From assembly GCF_002335745.1 (NCBI RefSeq), contig NZ_NIST01000001.1, forward strand, positions 2,929,636-2,993,635: DNA of 64,000 nucleotides. Direction: 5' to 3'. Of this stretch, positions 53,897 through 63,359 are shown one piece after another. The stretch is from Evansella halocellulosilytica (GTDB lineage Bacteria; Bacillota; Bacilli; Bacillales; Salisediminibacteriaceae). Each line of letters begins with the position of its first letter. The stretch's first letter is position 1. Both the position numbers and the translations under genes were made by a program. The notes beneath the pieces are model-generated. The model saw only the letters and a list, made by a program, of their open reading frames with translations. It searched no databases and was not told the DNA's origin.

Positions 53897-53932
53897 AACA
53901 GTTACATATGATAAGAATAGGAGGAAAAGAAC

Positions 53933-55780
53933 ATGAGTAAAGTAATCGGAATTGACTTAGGTACGACAAACTCTTGCGTTGCTGTCATGGAAGGTGGCGA
54001 AGCAACTGTTATAACGAATGCTGAAGGTGCACGCACGACACCATCTGTTGTCTCTTTTAAAGACGGTGAACGTCAAGTTGGGGAAGTTGCTAAACGTCAA
54101 ATGATTACAAACCCAAATACGATTACATCTATTAAACGCCATATGGGTACTGATTATAAAGTTGAAGCAGAAGGTAAGGAATATACACCGCAAGAAATTT
54201 CTGCAATCATTCTTCAAAAACTAAAAGAAGATGCAGAAGCATACTTAGGAGAAAAAGTAGCAAAGGCTGTCATTACAGTTCCTGCTTACTTTAACGACTC
54301 TCAGCGCCAAGCGACAAAGGATGCTGGTAAAATTGCTGGTTTAGAAGTGGAGCGTATCGTAAACGAACCTACTGCAGCTGCACTTGCATACGGTCTTGAA
54401 AAAGAAGAAGACCAAACGATTTTAGTATATGACCTTGGGGGCGGTACATTCGACGTATCGATTCTTGAGTTAGGGGATGGCTTTTTCGAAGTACGAGCAA
54501 CCTCAGGGGATAACAAATTAGGTGGAGATGACTTCGACCAAGTTATCATCGATCATTTAGTTGACGAATTTAAAAAAGAAAACGGCATTGACCTATCACA
54601 AGATAAGATGGCGCTTCAACGTTTAAAAGATGCTGCTGAGAAAGCGAAAAAAGACCTTTCTGGTGTATCACAAACACAAATTTCATTACCATTTATTACA
54701 GCAGATCAGTCTGGACCAAAACATTTAGAACTAAACTTATCAAGAGCTAAATTTGATGAGCTTTCTTCAAATCTTGTTGAGCGTACGATGGGACCTACTC
54801 GCCAAGCGTTAAAAGACGCTGATCTTTCTGCAAGTGACATCGACAAAGTTGTATTAGTTGGAGGATCTACTCGTATACCAGCTGTACAAAATGCAATTAA
54901 ACAACTGACTGGTCAAGATCCACATAAGGGGGTTAACCCTGATGAAGTAGTTGCACTCGGTGCAGCAGTTCAAGCTGGTGTTTTAACTGGAGATGTAAAA
55001 GATGTTGTTTTACTAGACGTAACACCTTTATCTTTAGGGATTGAAACAATGGGTGGAGTGTCAACAAAGCTTATTGAACGTAATACTACAATTCCAACGA
55101 GCAAGTCTCAAATTTTCTCAACTGCAGCCGACAATCAGCCATCCGTTGATATCCACGTTCTTCAAGGAGAGCGTGAAATGGCAGCAGATAATAAAACTTT
55201 AGGTCGTTTCCAATTGACAGACATTCCACCAGCACCTCGTGGTGTTCCACAAATTGAAGTGACATTTGATATCGATGCAAACGGGATTGTGAATGTACGT
55301 GCGAAGGATCTAGGTACGAACAAAGAGCAATCGATTACGATTACTTCTTCTTCCGGTTTATCTGAAGAAGAGATCGAACAAATGGTTAAAGATGCAGAAG
55401 AAAATGCAGAAGCAGATAAACAGCGCCGTGAAGAAATTGACCTACGCAATGAAGCAGATCAGTTAGTATTTACGACAGAAAAAACGCTAACAGATCTTGG
55501 TGACAATGTGGATGCTGCAGATAAAGAAAAAGCAGAAGCAGCAAAAGAAAAAGTGAAAACTGCTTTAGAAGGCGATAACACTGACGAAATTCGTACTGCT
55601 AAAGACGAATTACAAGAAGTTGTTCAGCAGCTTTCTACAAAGCTTTACGAGCAAGCAGCCCAGCAAGCTCAAGCACAACAGGAAGCACAAGGTGAAGGTG
55701 CTCAACAACAAGCGGATGCAAATGATGATGTTGTCGATGCTGAATATGAGGAAGTAAACGAAGACGAAAAGAAACAGTAA
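53933..55780 (+). CDS. dnaK: Chaperone protein DnaK (Hsp70)
   Basis: A 615-residue Hsp70. ATPase motifs [31 protein letters not shown] and [12 protein letters not shown] are intact, with the interdomain linker [16 protein letters not shown] and a substrate-binding domain ending in a Gln/Ala-rich tail ([13 protein letters not shown]). ATG 53933 follows AGGAGG. Third gene of the hrcA operon. Confidence 0.98.
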   Translation: MSKVIGIDLGTTNSCVAVMEGGEATVITNAEGARTTPSVVSFKDGERQVGEVAKRQMITNPNTITSIKRHMGTDYKVEAEGKEYTPQEISAIILQKLKEDAEAYLGEKVAKAVITVPAYFNDSQRQATKDAGKIAGLEVERIVNEPTAAALAYGLEKEEDQTILVYDLGGGTFDVSILELGDGFFEVRATSGDNKLGGDDFDQVIIDHLVDEFKKENGIDLSQDKMALQRLKDAAEKAKKDLSGVSQTQISLPFITADQSGPKHLELNLSRAKFDELSSNLVERTMGPTRQALKDADLSASDIDKVVLVGGSTRIPAVQNAIKQLTGQDPHKGVNPDEVVALGAAVQAGVLTGDVKDVVLLDVTPLSLGIETMGGVSTKLIERNTTIPTSKSQIFSTAADNQPSVDIHVLQGEREMAADNKTLGRFQLTDIPPAPRGVPQIEVTFDIDANGIVNVRAKDLGTNKEQSITITSSSGLSEEEIEQMVKDAEENAEADKQRREEIDLRNEADQLVFTTEKTLTDLGDNVDAADKEKAEAAKEKVKTALEGDNTDEIRTAKDELQEVVQQLSTKLYEQAAQQAQAQQEAQGEGAQQQADANDDVVDAEYEEVNEDEKKQ

Positions 55781-55843
55781 TATGTGCGTTCATAAAAGGT
55801 CACTTTCATAAATAATCGACCTGATTGAACAACCGGATATTCG

Positions 55844-55895
55844 GAAGTGGAAAAGTCAAAGTCAGGTTCCCCTTGGCTTTGACTTTTTCCGCTTT
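55844..55895. terminator. Stem-loop between dnaK and dnaJ
   Basis: AAGTGGAAAAGTCAAAG pairs with CTTTGACTTTTTCCGCTT (one mismatch region) around a 14-base loop. A partial terminator here would explain lower dnaJ expression, as reported for heat-shock operons. Confidence 0.6.
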
Positions 55896-56055
55896 CATAA
55901 CTCGATCTTCAAAGATGTGCAATGAAATACGTCATGATAAATGAAATTACATGATTGAAGAATGATTACTTATCTAAATGAATATAAGAAAACTTGTCAG
56001 TTTTGCAGACGAATGATAAGATATTCGTTATGGATTAGAGTCGGGAGTGGATACG

Positions 56056-57177
56056 ATGAGCAAAAGAGATTTTTATGACGTCCTTGGAGTAGAAAAAGGG
56101 GCGCCAGAAGCGGAGATTAAGAAAGCCTATCGTAAGCTTGCCCGAAAATATCATCCGGACGTCAATAAAGAACCGGATGCGGAGCAAAAGTTTAAAGAAG
56201 TAAAGGAAGCTTACGATACTTTAAGTGATTCACAAAAAAGAGCCCACTATGATCAGTTTGGACATACTGATCCGAACCAAGGATTTGGTGGTGGCGGCGC
56301 TGGAGACTTTGGCGGCTTTGGCGATATCTTTGATATGTTCTTTGGCGGTGGTGGAAGAAGGGATCCAAATGCACCACGTCAAGGTGCGGATATGCAGTAC
56401 ACGATGACACTAGAATTCAAGGAAGCAGTTTTTGGTAAAGAAACAGACATTGAAATTCCACGTGAAGAAGAGTGTGAAACGTGCCACGGATCTGGCGCAA
56501 AACCTGGAACACAACCAGAGACTTGCCGTCAATGTGGTGGTTCTGGACAGCTAAATGTTGAACAAAATACACCTTTTGGCCGTGTTGTCAATCGGAGAGT
56601 CTGTCATCATTGTGATGGAACCGGACAGACTGTCAAGCATAAATGTCGTACGTGCGGCGGACAAGGAAATGTGAAAAGACGTAAAAAGATTCATATAAAA
56701 ATTCCTGCTGGTGTAGATACCGGACAGCAAATTCGCGTTGCTGGTCAAGGAGAGCCGGGAGTGAATGGAGGACCATCAGGAGACTTATACGTTGTATTTA
56801 ATGTGAAACCGCATGAGTTCTTTAAACGAGATGGAGATGATCTCCATTGTGAAATGCCGCTTACGTTTACTCAAGCTGCATTAGGGGATGAAATAGAGGT
56901 ACCTACATTAAAAGGAAAAGTGAAATTAAAGATACCAGCAGGGACTCAAACGGGTACACATTTCCGGCTTAGAGGAAAAGGTGTACCAAATGTAAGAGGA
57001 ATGGGCCAAGGTGACCAGCATATTAAAGTACGTGTCATTACTCCGAAAAATATATCTGAGCGCCAAAAAGAACTATTCCGGGAATTAGCAGAGATAAGTG
57101 GTAATGAGGCACCTGATGAACAAAGTGAAAATTTCTTTGCAAAAGTAAAACGAGCATTTAAGAATTTTGGGGAATAA
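56056..57177 (+). CDS. dnaJ: Chaperone protein DnaJ
   Basis: A 373-residue type I DnaJ: J domain with YHPDVNK (HPD, about residue 34), Gly/Phe-rich linker ([15 protein letters not shown]), four zinc repeats ([32 protein letters not shown]) and C-terminal peptide-binding domains. It stimulates DnaK ATPase. ATG 56056 follows GGGAGTGG; GTG 56047 is upstream. A 270-base gap with a stem-loop separates it from dnaK. Confidence 0.97.
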   Translation: MSKRDFYDVLGVEKGAPEAEIKKAYRKLARKYHPDVNKEPDAEQKFKEVKEAYDTLSDSQKRAHYDQFGHTDPNQGFGGGGAGDFGGFGDIFDMFFGGGGRRDPNAPRQGADMQYTMTLEFKEAVFGKETDIEIPREEECETCHGSGAKPGTQPETCRQCGGSGQLNVEQNTPFGRVVNRRVCHHCDGTGQTVKHKCRTCGGQGNVKRRKKIHIKIPAGVDTGQQIRVAGQGEPGVNGGPSGDLYVVFNVKPHEFFKRDGDDLHCEMPLTFTQAALGDEIEVPTLKGKVKLKIPAGTQTGTHFRLRGKGVPNVRGMGQGDQHIKVRVITPKNISERQKELFRELAEISGNEAPDEQSENFFAKVKRAFKNFGE

Positions 57178-57204
57178 GTATTGATAAATGAGGGAGTTGG
57201 TTAC

Positions 57205-58146
57205 GTGAAGTGGTCTGAAATTTGTATTCACACATCGCAAGAAGCTGTAGAGCCTGTATCAAATATTTTACATGAGGCAGGTGCAAGTGGAGTAGTGATT
57301 GAAGATCCTCAGGACCTCTATAAAGCTTGGGATACGACTTTAGGTGAAGTATATGAATTATCACCAGATGATTACCCTGAGGAAGGTGTCATCGTAAAAG
57401 CGTATTTACCGGTAAACAGTTTTTTAGGTGAAACAGTGGATGAGATTAAAGAGGCCATTAACCAGCTCCTCGTTTATAATATTGATATTGGGCATAATAA
57501 AGTAACATTAAGTGAAGTGAATGAAGAAGAATGGGCAACAGCTTGGAAGAAATATTATAAACCAGTGAAAATATCAGACCGGATAACGATTACACCGACG
57601 TGGGAAGAGTATGAAAGAGTACATGAAGATGAATTAATCATAGAACTCGATCCAGGTATGGCATTTGGAACTGGGACTCATCCGACAACAGTTCTGTCTA
57701 TACAAGCTCTTGAACGTCATTTGCGAGAAGGTGAAACAGTCGTTGATGTTGGTACTGGATCAGGTGTTCTCAGTATTGCAGCAGCAAAGCTAGGGGCATC
57801 TGAAGTATTTGCACTTGATTTAGATGAAGTAGCTGTGAAAGCGGCAAAGTTAAATATTAAGTTGAACAAAAGTCAGGATATCATCAAAGTAGAACAAAAC
57901 AATTTACTTGATGGAATTCACGAACAACCTGACCTTATCATTGCCAACATTTTGGCAGAGGTCATCGTAAGAATGACTGATGATGCATTTACGTCATTAA
58001 AACCAGGGGGAAAACTGATTACTTCCGGCATCATTCAAGGAAAAAGAGCAGATGTTAAAGAGGCAATTATGAACAGTGGCTTTGAAATAACGGAAATAGT
58101 AGAAATGGAAGACTGGTTAGCGATGGTCGCACAAAAACCAGAGTAG
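57205..58146 (+). CDS. prmA: Ribosomal protein L11 methyltransferase
   Basis: A 313-residue SAM enzyme that methylates L11. GTG 57205 begins MKWSEICIHTSQEAVEP, the exact family start, with GGGAG 8 bases upstream; an in-frame TTG lies at 57181. SAM motif VVDVGTGSGVLSIAAAKLGA (about 178-197) and NILAEVIVRM (N-x-L) are present. Confidence 0.95.
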   Translation: MKWSEICIHTSQEAVEPVSNILHEAGASGVVIEDPQDLYKAWDTTLGEVYELSPDDYPEEGVIVKAYLPVNSFLGETVDEIKEAINQLLVYNIDIGHNKVTLSEVNEEEWATAWKKYYKPVKISDRITITPTWEEYERVHEDELIIELDPGMAFGTGTHPTTVLSIQALERHLREGETVVDVGTGSGVLSIAAAKLGASEVFALDLDEVAVKAAKLNIKLNKSQDIIKVEQNNLLDGIHEQPDLIIANILAEVIVRMTDDAFTSLKPGGKLITSGIIQGKRADVKEAIMNSGFEITEIVEMEDWLAMVAQKPE

Positions 58147-58157
58147 GTGGAAGACAG

Positions 58158-58907
58158 ATGCAACGGTATTTTTTGGACACATCACATTTTAAGGCTGATT
58201 ATGTTATGATTACCGGGGAAGAACAAAAACACATTCGACGTGTCATGCGCATGGACATAGGTGACACGATTGTTTGCTGTGCAATCGATCGGTGCTACAC
58301 ATGTAAATTAAGTGAGTTTGCTGATAACCACATAAAAGCACAAATTATCTCGGAAGAACATGTGGATAAAGAACTACCAGTAAAAGTGACAATTGCTCAT
58401 GGGCTGCCTAAAGGTGATAAACTAGAACTAGTCTTTCAAAAAGGGACCGAGCTCGGAGCATATGAATTTATCCCGTTTGAAGCAGAACGTTCGATTGTGA
58501 AATGGGACGAGAAAAAAGCACACAAAAAAATGGAGCGGTGGAATAAAATTTTGAAAGAAGCAGCTGAACAATCTCACCGCCAGCGAGTGCCTAAAGTGTT
58601 ACAGGTACAGAAATTTTCATGTCTTGTCTCAATGTTTAAAGAATATACACATGTTTTAGTTGCTTACGAAGAAGCAGCTAAAAGCGATGAGAAAAGTCGT
58701 TTATCCGAAGTGTTAGAACAAATGAAGTCTGGGGACAAACTATTGCTTATTGTCGGTCCGGAAGGCGGTTTTTCTGATCGTGAAGTCATTGAAATGAAAG
58801 AGTTTGGTGCATTAACATGTGGGTTTGGGCCGCGAATCCTACGTTCTGAAACTGCACCGCTTTACGGTTTAGCGGCAATCTCATATCATTTTGAATTGTT
58901 GGGGTGA
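58158..58907 (+). CDS. rsmE: 16S rRNA m3U1498 methyltransferase
   Basis: A 249-residue SPOUT enzyme. Family features: HIRRVMRM, KGDKLELVFQKGTELG, RSIVKWDEKK, and the knot motif LLIVGPEGGFSDREV with GFGPRILRSETAPLYG. It overlaps mtaB slightly. Formerly yqeU. Confidence 0.95.
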   Translation: MQRYFLDTSHFKADYVMITGEEQKHIRRVMRMDIGDTIVCCAIDRCYTCKLSEFADNHIKAQIISEEHVDKELPVKVTIAHGLPKGDKLELVFQKGTELGAYEFIPFEAERSIVKWDEKKAHKKMERWNKILKEAAEQSHRQRVPKVLQVQKFSCLVSMFKEYTHVLVAYEEAAKSDEKSRLSEVLEQMKSGDKLLLIVGPEGGFSDREVIEMKEFGALTCGFGPRILRSETAPLYGLAAISYHFELLG

Positions 58908-58912
58908 ATAAA

Positions 58913-60256
58913 ATGCCAACGGTTGCTTTCCATACATTAGGTTGTAAAGTTAATCATTACGAAACAGAAGCGATTTGGCAGCTGTTTCAGCAAGCAGGCT
59001 ATGAAAAAACAGAATATGATCAAACATCAGACGTTTATGTGATTAACACTTGTACCGTAACAAATACAGGTGATAAAAAAAGTCGTCAAGTGATTCGACG
59101 AGCGATACGTAAAAATCCTGAAGCTGTCGTCTGTGTCACGGGGTGTTATGCACAAACGTCACCAGCAGAAATCATGGCGATTCCAGGTGTCGACATCGTC
59201 GTAGGTACACAAGACCGTCATAAACTAATCGAATATATTGGTCAGTTTAGAAAAGATCGTGAACCAATTAATGGTGTCGGCAACATTATGAAGGCTCGTG
59301 TCTATGAAGAACTCGATGTTCCTTCTTTTACAGACCGCACTAGAGCCTCATTAAAAATACAAGAAGGCTGTAATAACTTTTGTACATTTTGTATTATTCC
59401 TTGGGCACGTGGCCTCATGCGTTCTCGTAAGCCAGAGGATGTTATTGCACAAGCGAAGCAGCTCGTGATGGCTGGGTATAAGGAGATAGTGTTAACGGGT
59501 ATTCATACAGGTGGATACGGTGAAGATATGAAGGATTATAGTTTAGCGAAACTTCTTCTCGATTTAGAGGAAGTCGAAGGGCTAAAGCGTATCCGAATAT
59601 CCTCTATTGAAGCAAGCCAAATTACGGATGAAGTGATTGACGTAATCGATCGTTCAAATAAAGTCGTTCGCCATTTACATGTACCGCTGCAATCAGGTTC
59701 AAATAGTGTTCTAAAGCGGATGCGTCGTAAGTATACGATGGAATTCTTTTATGAACGAATCCTTAAATTAAAAAAAGCTCTTCCGGGCTTAGCGATTACT
59801 TCCGATGTGATTGTCGGATTTCCTGGGGAGACGGATGAAGAATTCCAAGAGACATTTGATTTTATTCGAAAAGTACATTTTTCTGAACTCCACGTATTTC
59901 CATATTCTAAACGTACAGGTACTCCTGCTGCTCGTATGGACGATCAAGTGGAAGATGATGTGAAAAATGAACGTGTCCATCGTTTGATTGAATTATCAAA
60001 TCAATTAGCGAAAGAGTATGCTTCACAATTTGAGGGGGAAGTACTCGAAGTTATACCTGAAGAGAAGGATAAAGAAAATCCTGACAGCGGATACTATATC
60101 GGTTATACAGATAATTACTTGAAAGTAAAAGTTCCTGTCGATGAGAGCATGGTGGGGGAAATTGTAAAAGTAAAAATAGATCAAGCGGGTTATCCGTATA
60201 ATATAGGCAGTTTCGTCCGTGTCCTTTCCGAACAAAAGCAAGTTGTTAATGGATAA
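58913..60256 (+). CDS. mtaB: tRNA threonylcarbamoyladenosine methylthiotransferase MtaB
   Basis: A 447-residue enzyme converting t6A37 to ms2t6A in tRNA-Lys. The N-terminal domain binds the auxiliary cluster (TLGCKVNHYETEAIW, NTCTVTN, GCYAQ), the radical-SAM motif is CNNFCTFC, and a TRAM domain ends it. I start at ATG 58913 (GGGGTGA at 5 bases); GTG 58904 is also in frame. Formerly yqeV. Confidence 0.94.
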   Translation: MPTVAFHTLGCKVNHYETEAIWQLFQQAGYEKTEYDQTSDVYVINTCTVTNTGDKKSRQVIRRAIRKNPEAVVCVTGCYAQTSPAEIMAIPGVDIVVGTQDRHKLIEYIGQFRKDREPINGVGNIMKARVYEELDVPSFTDRTRASLKIQEGCNNFCTFCIIPWARGLMRSRKPEDVIAQAKQLVMAGYKEIVLTGIHTGGYGEDMKDYSLAKLLLDLEEVEGLKRIRISSIEASQITDEVIDVIDRSNKVVRHLHVPLQSGSNSVLKRMRRKYTMEFFYERILKLKKALPGLAITSDVIVGFPGETDEEFQETFDFIRKVHFSELHVFPYSKRTGTPAARMDDQVEDDVKNERVHRLIELSNQLAKEYASQFEGEVLEVIPEEKDKENPDSGYYIGYTDNYLKVKVPVDESMVGEIVKVKIDQAGYPYNIGSFVRVLSEQKQVVNG

Positions 60257-60333
60257 TGAAGTACAATCTTTCCTAGTTCACAAAAGTGTCGGGCACGATA
60301 GCGATAAACTATTTGATGATAAAATGTATAAGG
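60257..60333. other. Gap after mtaB
   Basis: Together with 60373-60610 this forms a 354-base gap. It contains the terminator at 60334 and an AT-rich stretch before deoC where its promoter should lie; I see no other element. Confidence 0.4.
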
Positions 60334-60372
60334 AAGAATCCGATTATCGTAATATATAATCGGGTTCTTTTT
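60334..60372. terminator. Terminator of the hrcA-mtaB operon
   Basis: AAGAATCCGATTAT / ATAATCGGGTTCTT with an 8-base loop and T6. It shares the left arm sequence with the hairpin at 2245. Confidence 0.85.
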
Positions 60373-60610
60373 TAATGATCAAAATTATGGTGATGAGGGC
60401 ATCACTCGATTGTACTAAGTTTTTTCCCAACCTTTTGCGCAATTTCACATTTATAACTCTGATCTTTTATTTTTTTATCCTTAAATGAAACGGATTACAA
60501 GTTTTTTTATACTTTAGGCACAATAGTTTATAAAGGTGCTATTCACACGTGATAAAAAATGTTATTCTATGTTGTGGTACGTACATCTACATATAAGGAG
60601 GGTCATATAA

Positions 60611-61282
60611 ATGAGTAAAGAATTAGCGAAATTTATTGATCATACGCTTTTAAAACCAGATACGACTGAAGAACAAATCGTTACCCTTGCAAATGAAGCA
60701 AAAGAATACAAATTTGCATCTGTCTGTGTAAACCCTACTTGGATAAAGACATCTTACCAAATTTTAAAAGATACAGACGTGAAAGTTTGTACCGTTATTG
60801 GTTTCCCATTAGGGTCATCAACACCTGAGGTAAAGGCATATGAAACAAAAGATGCTATTGAAAAAGGTGCAACTGAAGTTGATATGGTAATTAATGTAGG
60901 GGCATTAAAATCAGGTGATTACGAGCTCGTTCTTCGCGATATTAAAGCAGTTGTAGATGCTGCAAAAGGAAAAGCGTTGACAAAAGTAATTATTGAAACA
61001 TCCTTACTTACTGAGGAAGAAAAAGTGAAGGCATGTGAACTTTCTGTTGAAGCAGGAGCTGACTTTGTTAAGACATCTACTGGATTTTCCGGAGGCGGTG
61101 CAACTATTGAGGACATAGCACTTATGAGAAAAACAGTAGGTCCTGACATCGGAGTAAAAGCTTCTGGCGGTGTCAGAGATCGTCAATCTTCATTAGCGAT
61201 GATTGAAGCAGGTGCAACGAGAATTGGAGCCAGTGCTGGTATCGCGATTGTGAAAGGTGAAGAAGGAACTTCTGATTATTAA
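60611..61282 (+). CDS. deoC: Deoxyribose-phosphate aldolase
   Basis: A 223-residue TIM-barrel aldolase cleaving 2-deoxyribose-5-phosphate. Schiff-base Lys in [19 protein letters not shown] (about 150), second Lys in [10 protein letters not shown] (about 181), and Asp in [14 protein letters not shown] 60611 follows AGGAGGG. Closed by its own terminator. Its partner deoD lies at 14948. Confidence 0.96.
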   Translation: MSKELAKFIDHTLLKPDTTEEQIVTLANEAKEYKFASVCVNPTWIKTSYQILKDTDVKVCTVIGFPLGSSTPEVKAYETKDAIEKGATEVDMVINVGALKSGDYELVLRDIKAVVDAAKGKALTKVIIETSLLTEEEKVKACELSVEAGADFVKTSTGFSGGGATIEDIALMRKTVGPDIGVKASGGVRDRQSSLAMIEAGATRIGASAGIAIVKGEEGTSDY

Positions 61283-61291
61283 CATAAAGAG

Positions 61292-61322
61292 AGAGGCTTG
61301 TCATCGGACGAGCCTCTTTTAT
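61292..61322 (+). terminator. Terminator of deoC
   Basis: AGAGGCTTGTC / GACGAGCCTCT with a 4-base loop and T4. Confidence 0.8.
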
Positions 61323-61407
61323 ATGATAACGATATTAGCAAACATCGTATTTAAATGATTATGGTGCAAATCTGCTTAGTGTGAAGAGGAAAACAATGCA
61401 TGGATAA

Positions 61408-62343
61408 TTAACGTTTTTCTTTAAAGCGGTGTATCCACAAAATAAATTTCGTGAATTGATTTATAAATGGTAAAACAATGACTGAACAAAAGGCATTATA
61501 AATCAGTGTCGCATGAGCAAGCTGCTGAGCAGGTGAAGATGTGGTTAGTTCAATGAAATTTGAGAAAACTTGAATCAGTGGAAAGAAAATAAGTAACCCG
61601 AAAATATTTAACCAAATATGAGCATAAGCTGTCAGTTTTGACTCTTTACTTCCACCAAGGCTTGCAAGCCATGCTGTCAAACATGTCCCAACGTTTGCAC
61701 CTAGCATAATTGCTATGCCTGCAGGTAATGAAAATAAATTTTCATTCATAAAAGACATGGCAATAGCTGTTACCGCAGAGCTTGACTGAATTATACCACT
61801 TAATATCATTCCGACTGAAACAGCGAGTACTTCATGTTCATTTGTCGACAAGATCCAATCGTAAACGGTTGATAATGATGATAATGGATACGCCAATGTT
61901 TCAAAACCATGCATCGCGACGAGGATACTGCCAAAACCAAAACTAAAACAGCCAAATGAAAACATAAAAGGGTGGCGGGTCATTAACAATGGAACACCTA
62001 TTAATAAGGCGGGTGCTATAATCCAAGAAAGGTCAATTGCAAGTACTTCTAATGTAACGACCGTTCCAATATTAGCGCCTAATATGATTCCAATTGAATG
62101 TTTGAATGATAAGTATCCTGTTGCAACGAGCCCTACAGTCATAATCATTACGGCAGAACTACTTTGAAGAAGTGCTGTAATGACAACTCCTACAATAAAA
62201 CTTTTAAATGGGTGGTCTACAGCTTTATAAAGAAACTTTTTCATTCTTTTCCCTTGTATATGAAAAAGGCCTTGTTTCATCACCGTCATTCCGAATAGAA
62301 ATAGTGCAATATAAATAGCGAACATTGAAAAGATTTGATTCAT
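61408..62343 (-). CDS. yqeW: Na/Pi cotransporter family protein
   Basis: A 311-residue membrane protein with about nine helices and the double QSSSA signature of the Na/phosphate symporter family (LLQSSSAVMIMTVG and IIQSSSAVTAIAM), each half followed by ILGANIGTVVT / MLGANVGTCLT. It lacks the C-terminal PhoU-like domain some members have. ATG 62343 follows GAGGAGGGGG. It is oriented against rpsU; yqeW has this place in B. subtilis. Substrate is likely phosphate with Na+, by family. Confidence 0.88.
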   Translation of the reverse strand: MNQIFSMFAIYIALFLFGMTVMKQGLFHIQGKRMKKFLYKAVDHPFKSFIVGVVITALLQSSSAVMIMTVGLVATGYLSFKHSIGIILGANIGTVVTLEVLAIDLSWIIAPALLIGVPLLMTRHPFMFSFGCFSFGFGSILVAMHGFETLAYPLSSLSTVYDWILSTNEHEVLAVSVGMILSGIIQSSSAVTAIAMSFMNENLFSLPAGIAIMLGANVGTCLTAWLASLGGSKESKLTAYAHIWLNIFGLLIFFPLIQVFSNFIELTTSSPAQQLAHATLIYNAFCSVIVLPFINQFTKFILWIHRFKEKR

Positions 62344-62528
62344 TCTTTTCCCCCTCCTCTGAACATGTGTATGGAAAAAGGTGGACAAGAATGACAAGTT
62401 AAATGTAACAAAGCAATACTTGCTCTTTTAAACTTGTAAGTTGACCAATACATACATTTTCATATATAATCAATAAAGACATGCAATTTTGTATGTTTTG
62501 ATTGGTTGTTCGGAGGGAGGGATATAGA

Positions 62529-62702
62529 ATGGCAGAAACACGTGTACGTAAAAATGAATCTATCGATGCTGCTCTTCGTCGCTTCAAGAGAACGATGTCT
62601 AAGGAAGGTACGTTGGCAGAAGTTCGTAAGCGAAAGCATTATGAAAAACCAAGTATTAAGCGTAAGAAAAAGTCCGAAGCGGCTCGTAAACGTAAGTTCT
62701 AA
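62529..62702 (+). CDS. rpsU: 30S ribosomal protein S21
   Basis: A 57-residue basic protein, [21 protein letters not shown] at the start and a [14 protein letters not shown] end. ATG 62529 follows GGGAGGG. 17 bases before yqeY. Confidence 0.97.
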   Translation: MAETRVRKNESIDAALRRFKRTMSKEGTLAEVRKRKHYEKPSIKRKKKSEAARKRKF

Positions 62703-62719
62703 GGAGAGGGTGTAGATCC

Positions 62720-63163
62720 TTGAATCTTCTTGATCGTCTTAATCAAGATATGAAAGTAGCGATGAAGAATAAAGAGAAGCAACGTCTATCAGTGATTCGT
62801 TCAGTGAAATCCTCTATTCAAAACGAAGCGATAAAGCTTGGTAGAGAAGTGACTGAGGATGAAGCGTTAACTGTTCTTAATCGTGAAATGAAACAAAGAA
62901 AAGATTCCCTCCATGAATTTGAACAAGCTAATCGGATTGACTTAGTTGAAAAAACAAACTCAGAAATCAATATATTGGAAGAATACTTACCATCACAGTT
63001 ATCAGATGACGAGCTCGAACTCATTGTTCAAGAAACAATTGAAGAGGTCGGAGCGAATTCTAAAGCTGATATGGGGAAAGTGATGGGGGCCATCATGCCA
63101 AAGGTAAAAGGAAGAACAGATGGCAATAAAGTAAATCAACTAGTCCAAAAATCGTTATCATAA
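62720..63163 (+). CDS. yqeY: GatB/YqeY domain-containing protein
   Basis: A 147-residue protein homologous to the tail of GatB. Features: [27 protein letters not shown]-like core and [23 protein letters not shown] start at 62720 with AAGGAGAGGG upstream. Co-transcribed with rpsU. Possibly linked to tRNA amidation or binding; not proven. Confidence 0.94.
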   Translation: MNLLDRLNQDMKVAMKNKEKQRLSVIRSVKSSIQNEAIKLGREVTEDEALTVLNREMKQRKDSLHEFEQANRIDLVEKTNSEINILEEYLPSQLSDDELELIVQETIEEVGANSKADMGKVMGAIMPKVKGRTDGNKVNQLVQKSLS

Positions 63164-63182
63164 ACAAAAAATGATGCGTATA

Positions 63183-63218
63183 GACGCCTTGTGTTCGTAA
63201 GCACAGGGCGTTTTTATA
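63183..63218 (+). terminator. Terminator of rpsU-yqeY
   Basis: ACGCC-TTGTG / CACAGGGCGT-type stem with a 7-base loop and T5. Confidence 0.75.
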
Positions 63219-63287
63219 TTTTTAGTAAAAATGAGCCATCTTAATATCATAATCTGTCTATTTTTTATATAATTTAAGACGTAGGGG

Positions 63288-63313
63288 TGAAACCTTTAGC
63301 CTTTTACTCCGTA
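63288..63313 (+). promoter_or_regulatory. Sigma-W promoter of the NfeD-family gene
   Basis: TGAAAC, 16 bases, CGTA: an exact match to the B. subtilis sigma-W consensus, 47 bases before the gene. The yqeZ-floA-yqfB operon is a known sigma-W target there. Confidence 0.85.
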
Positions 63314-63359
63314 TATATTAATAAGATTTTTACATAAAAGAAAGGAGGATTAGCACCTT

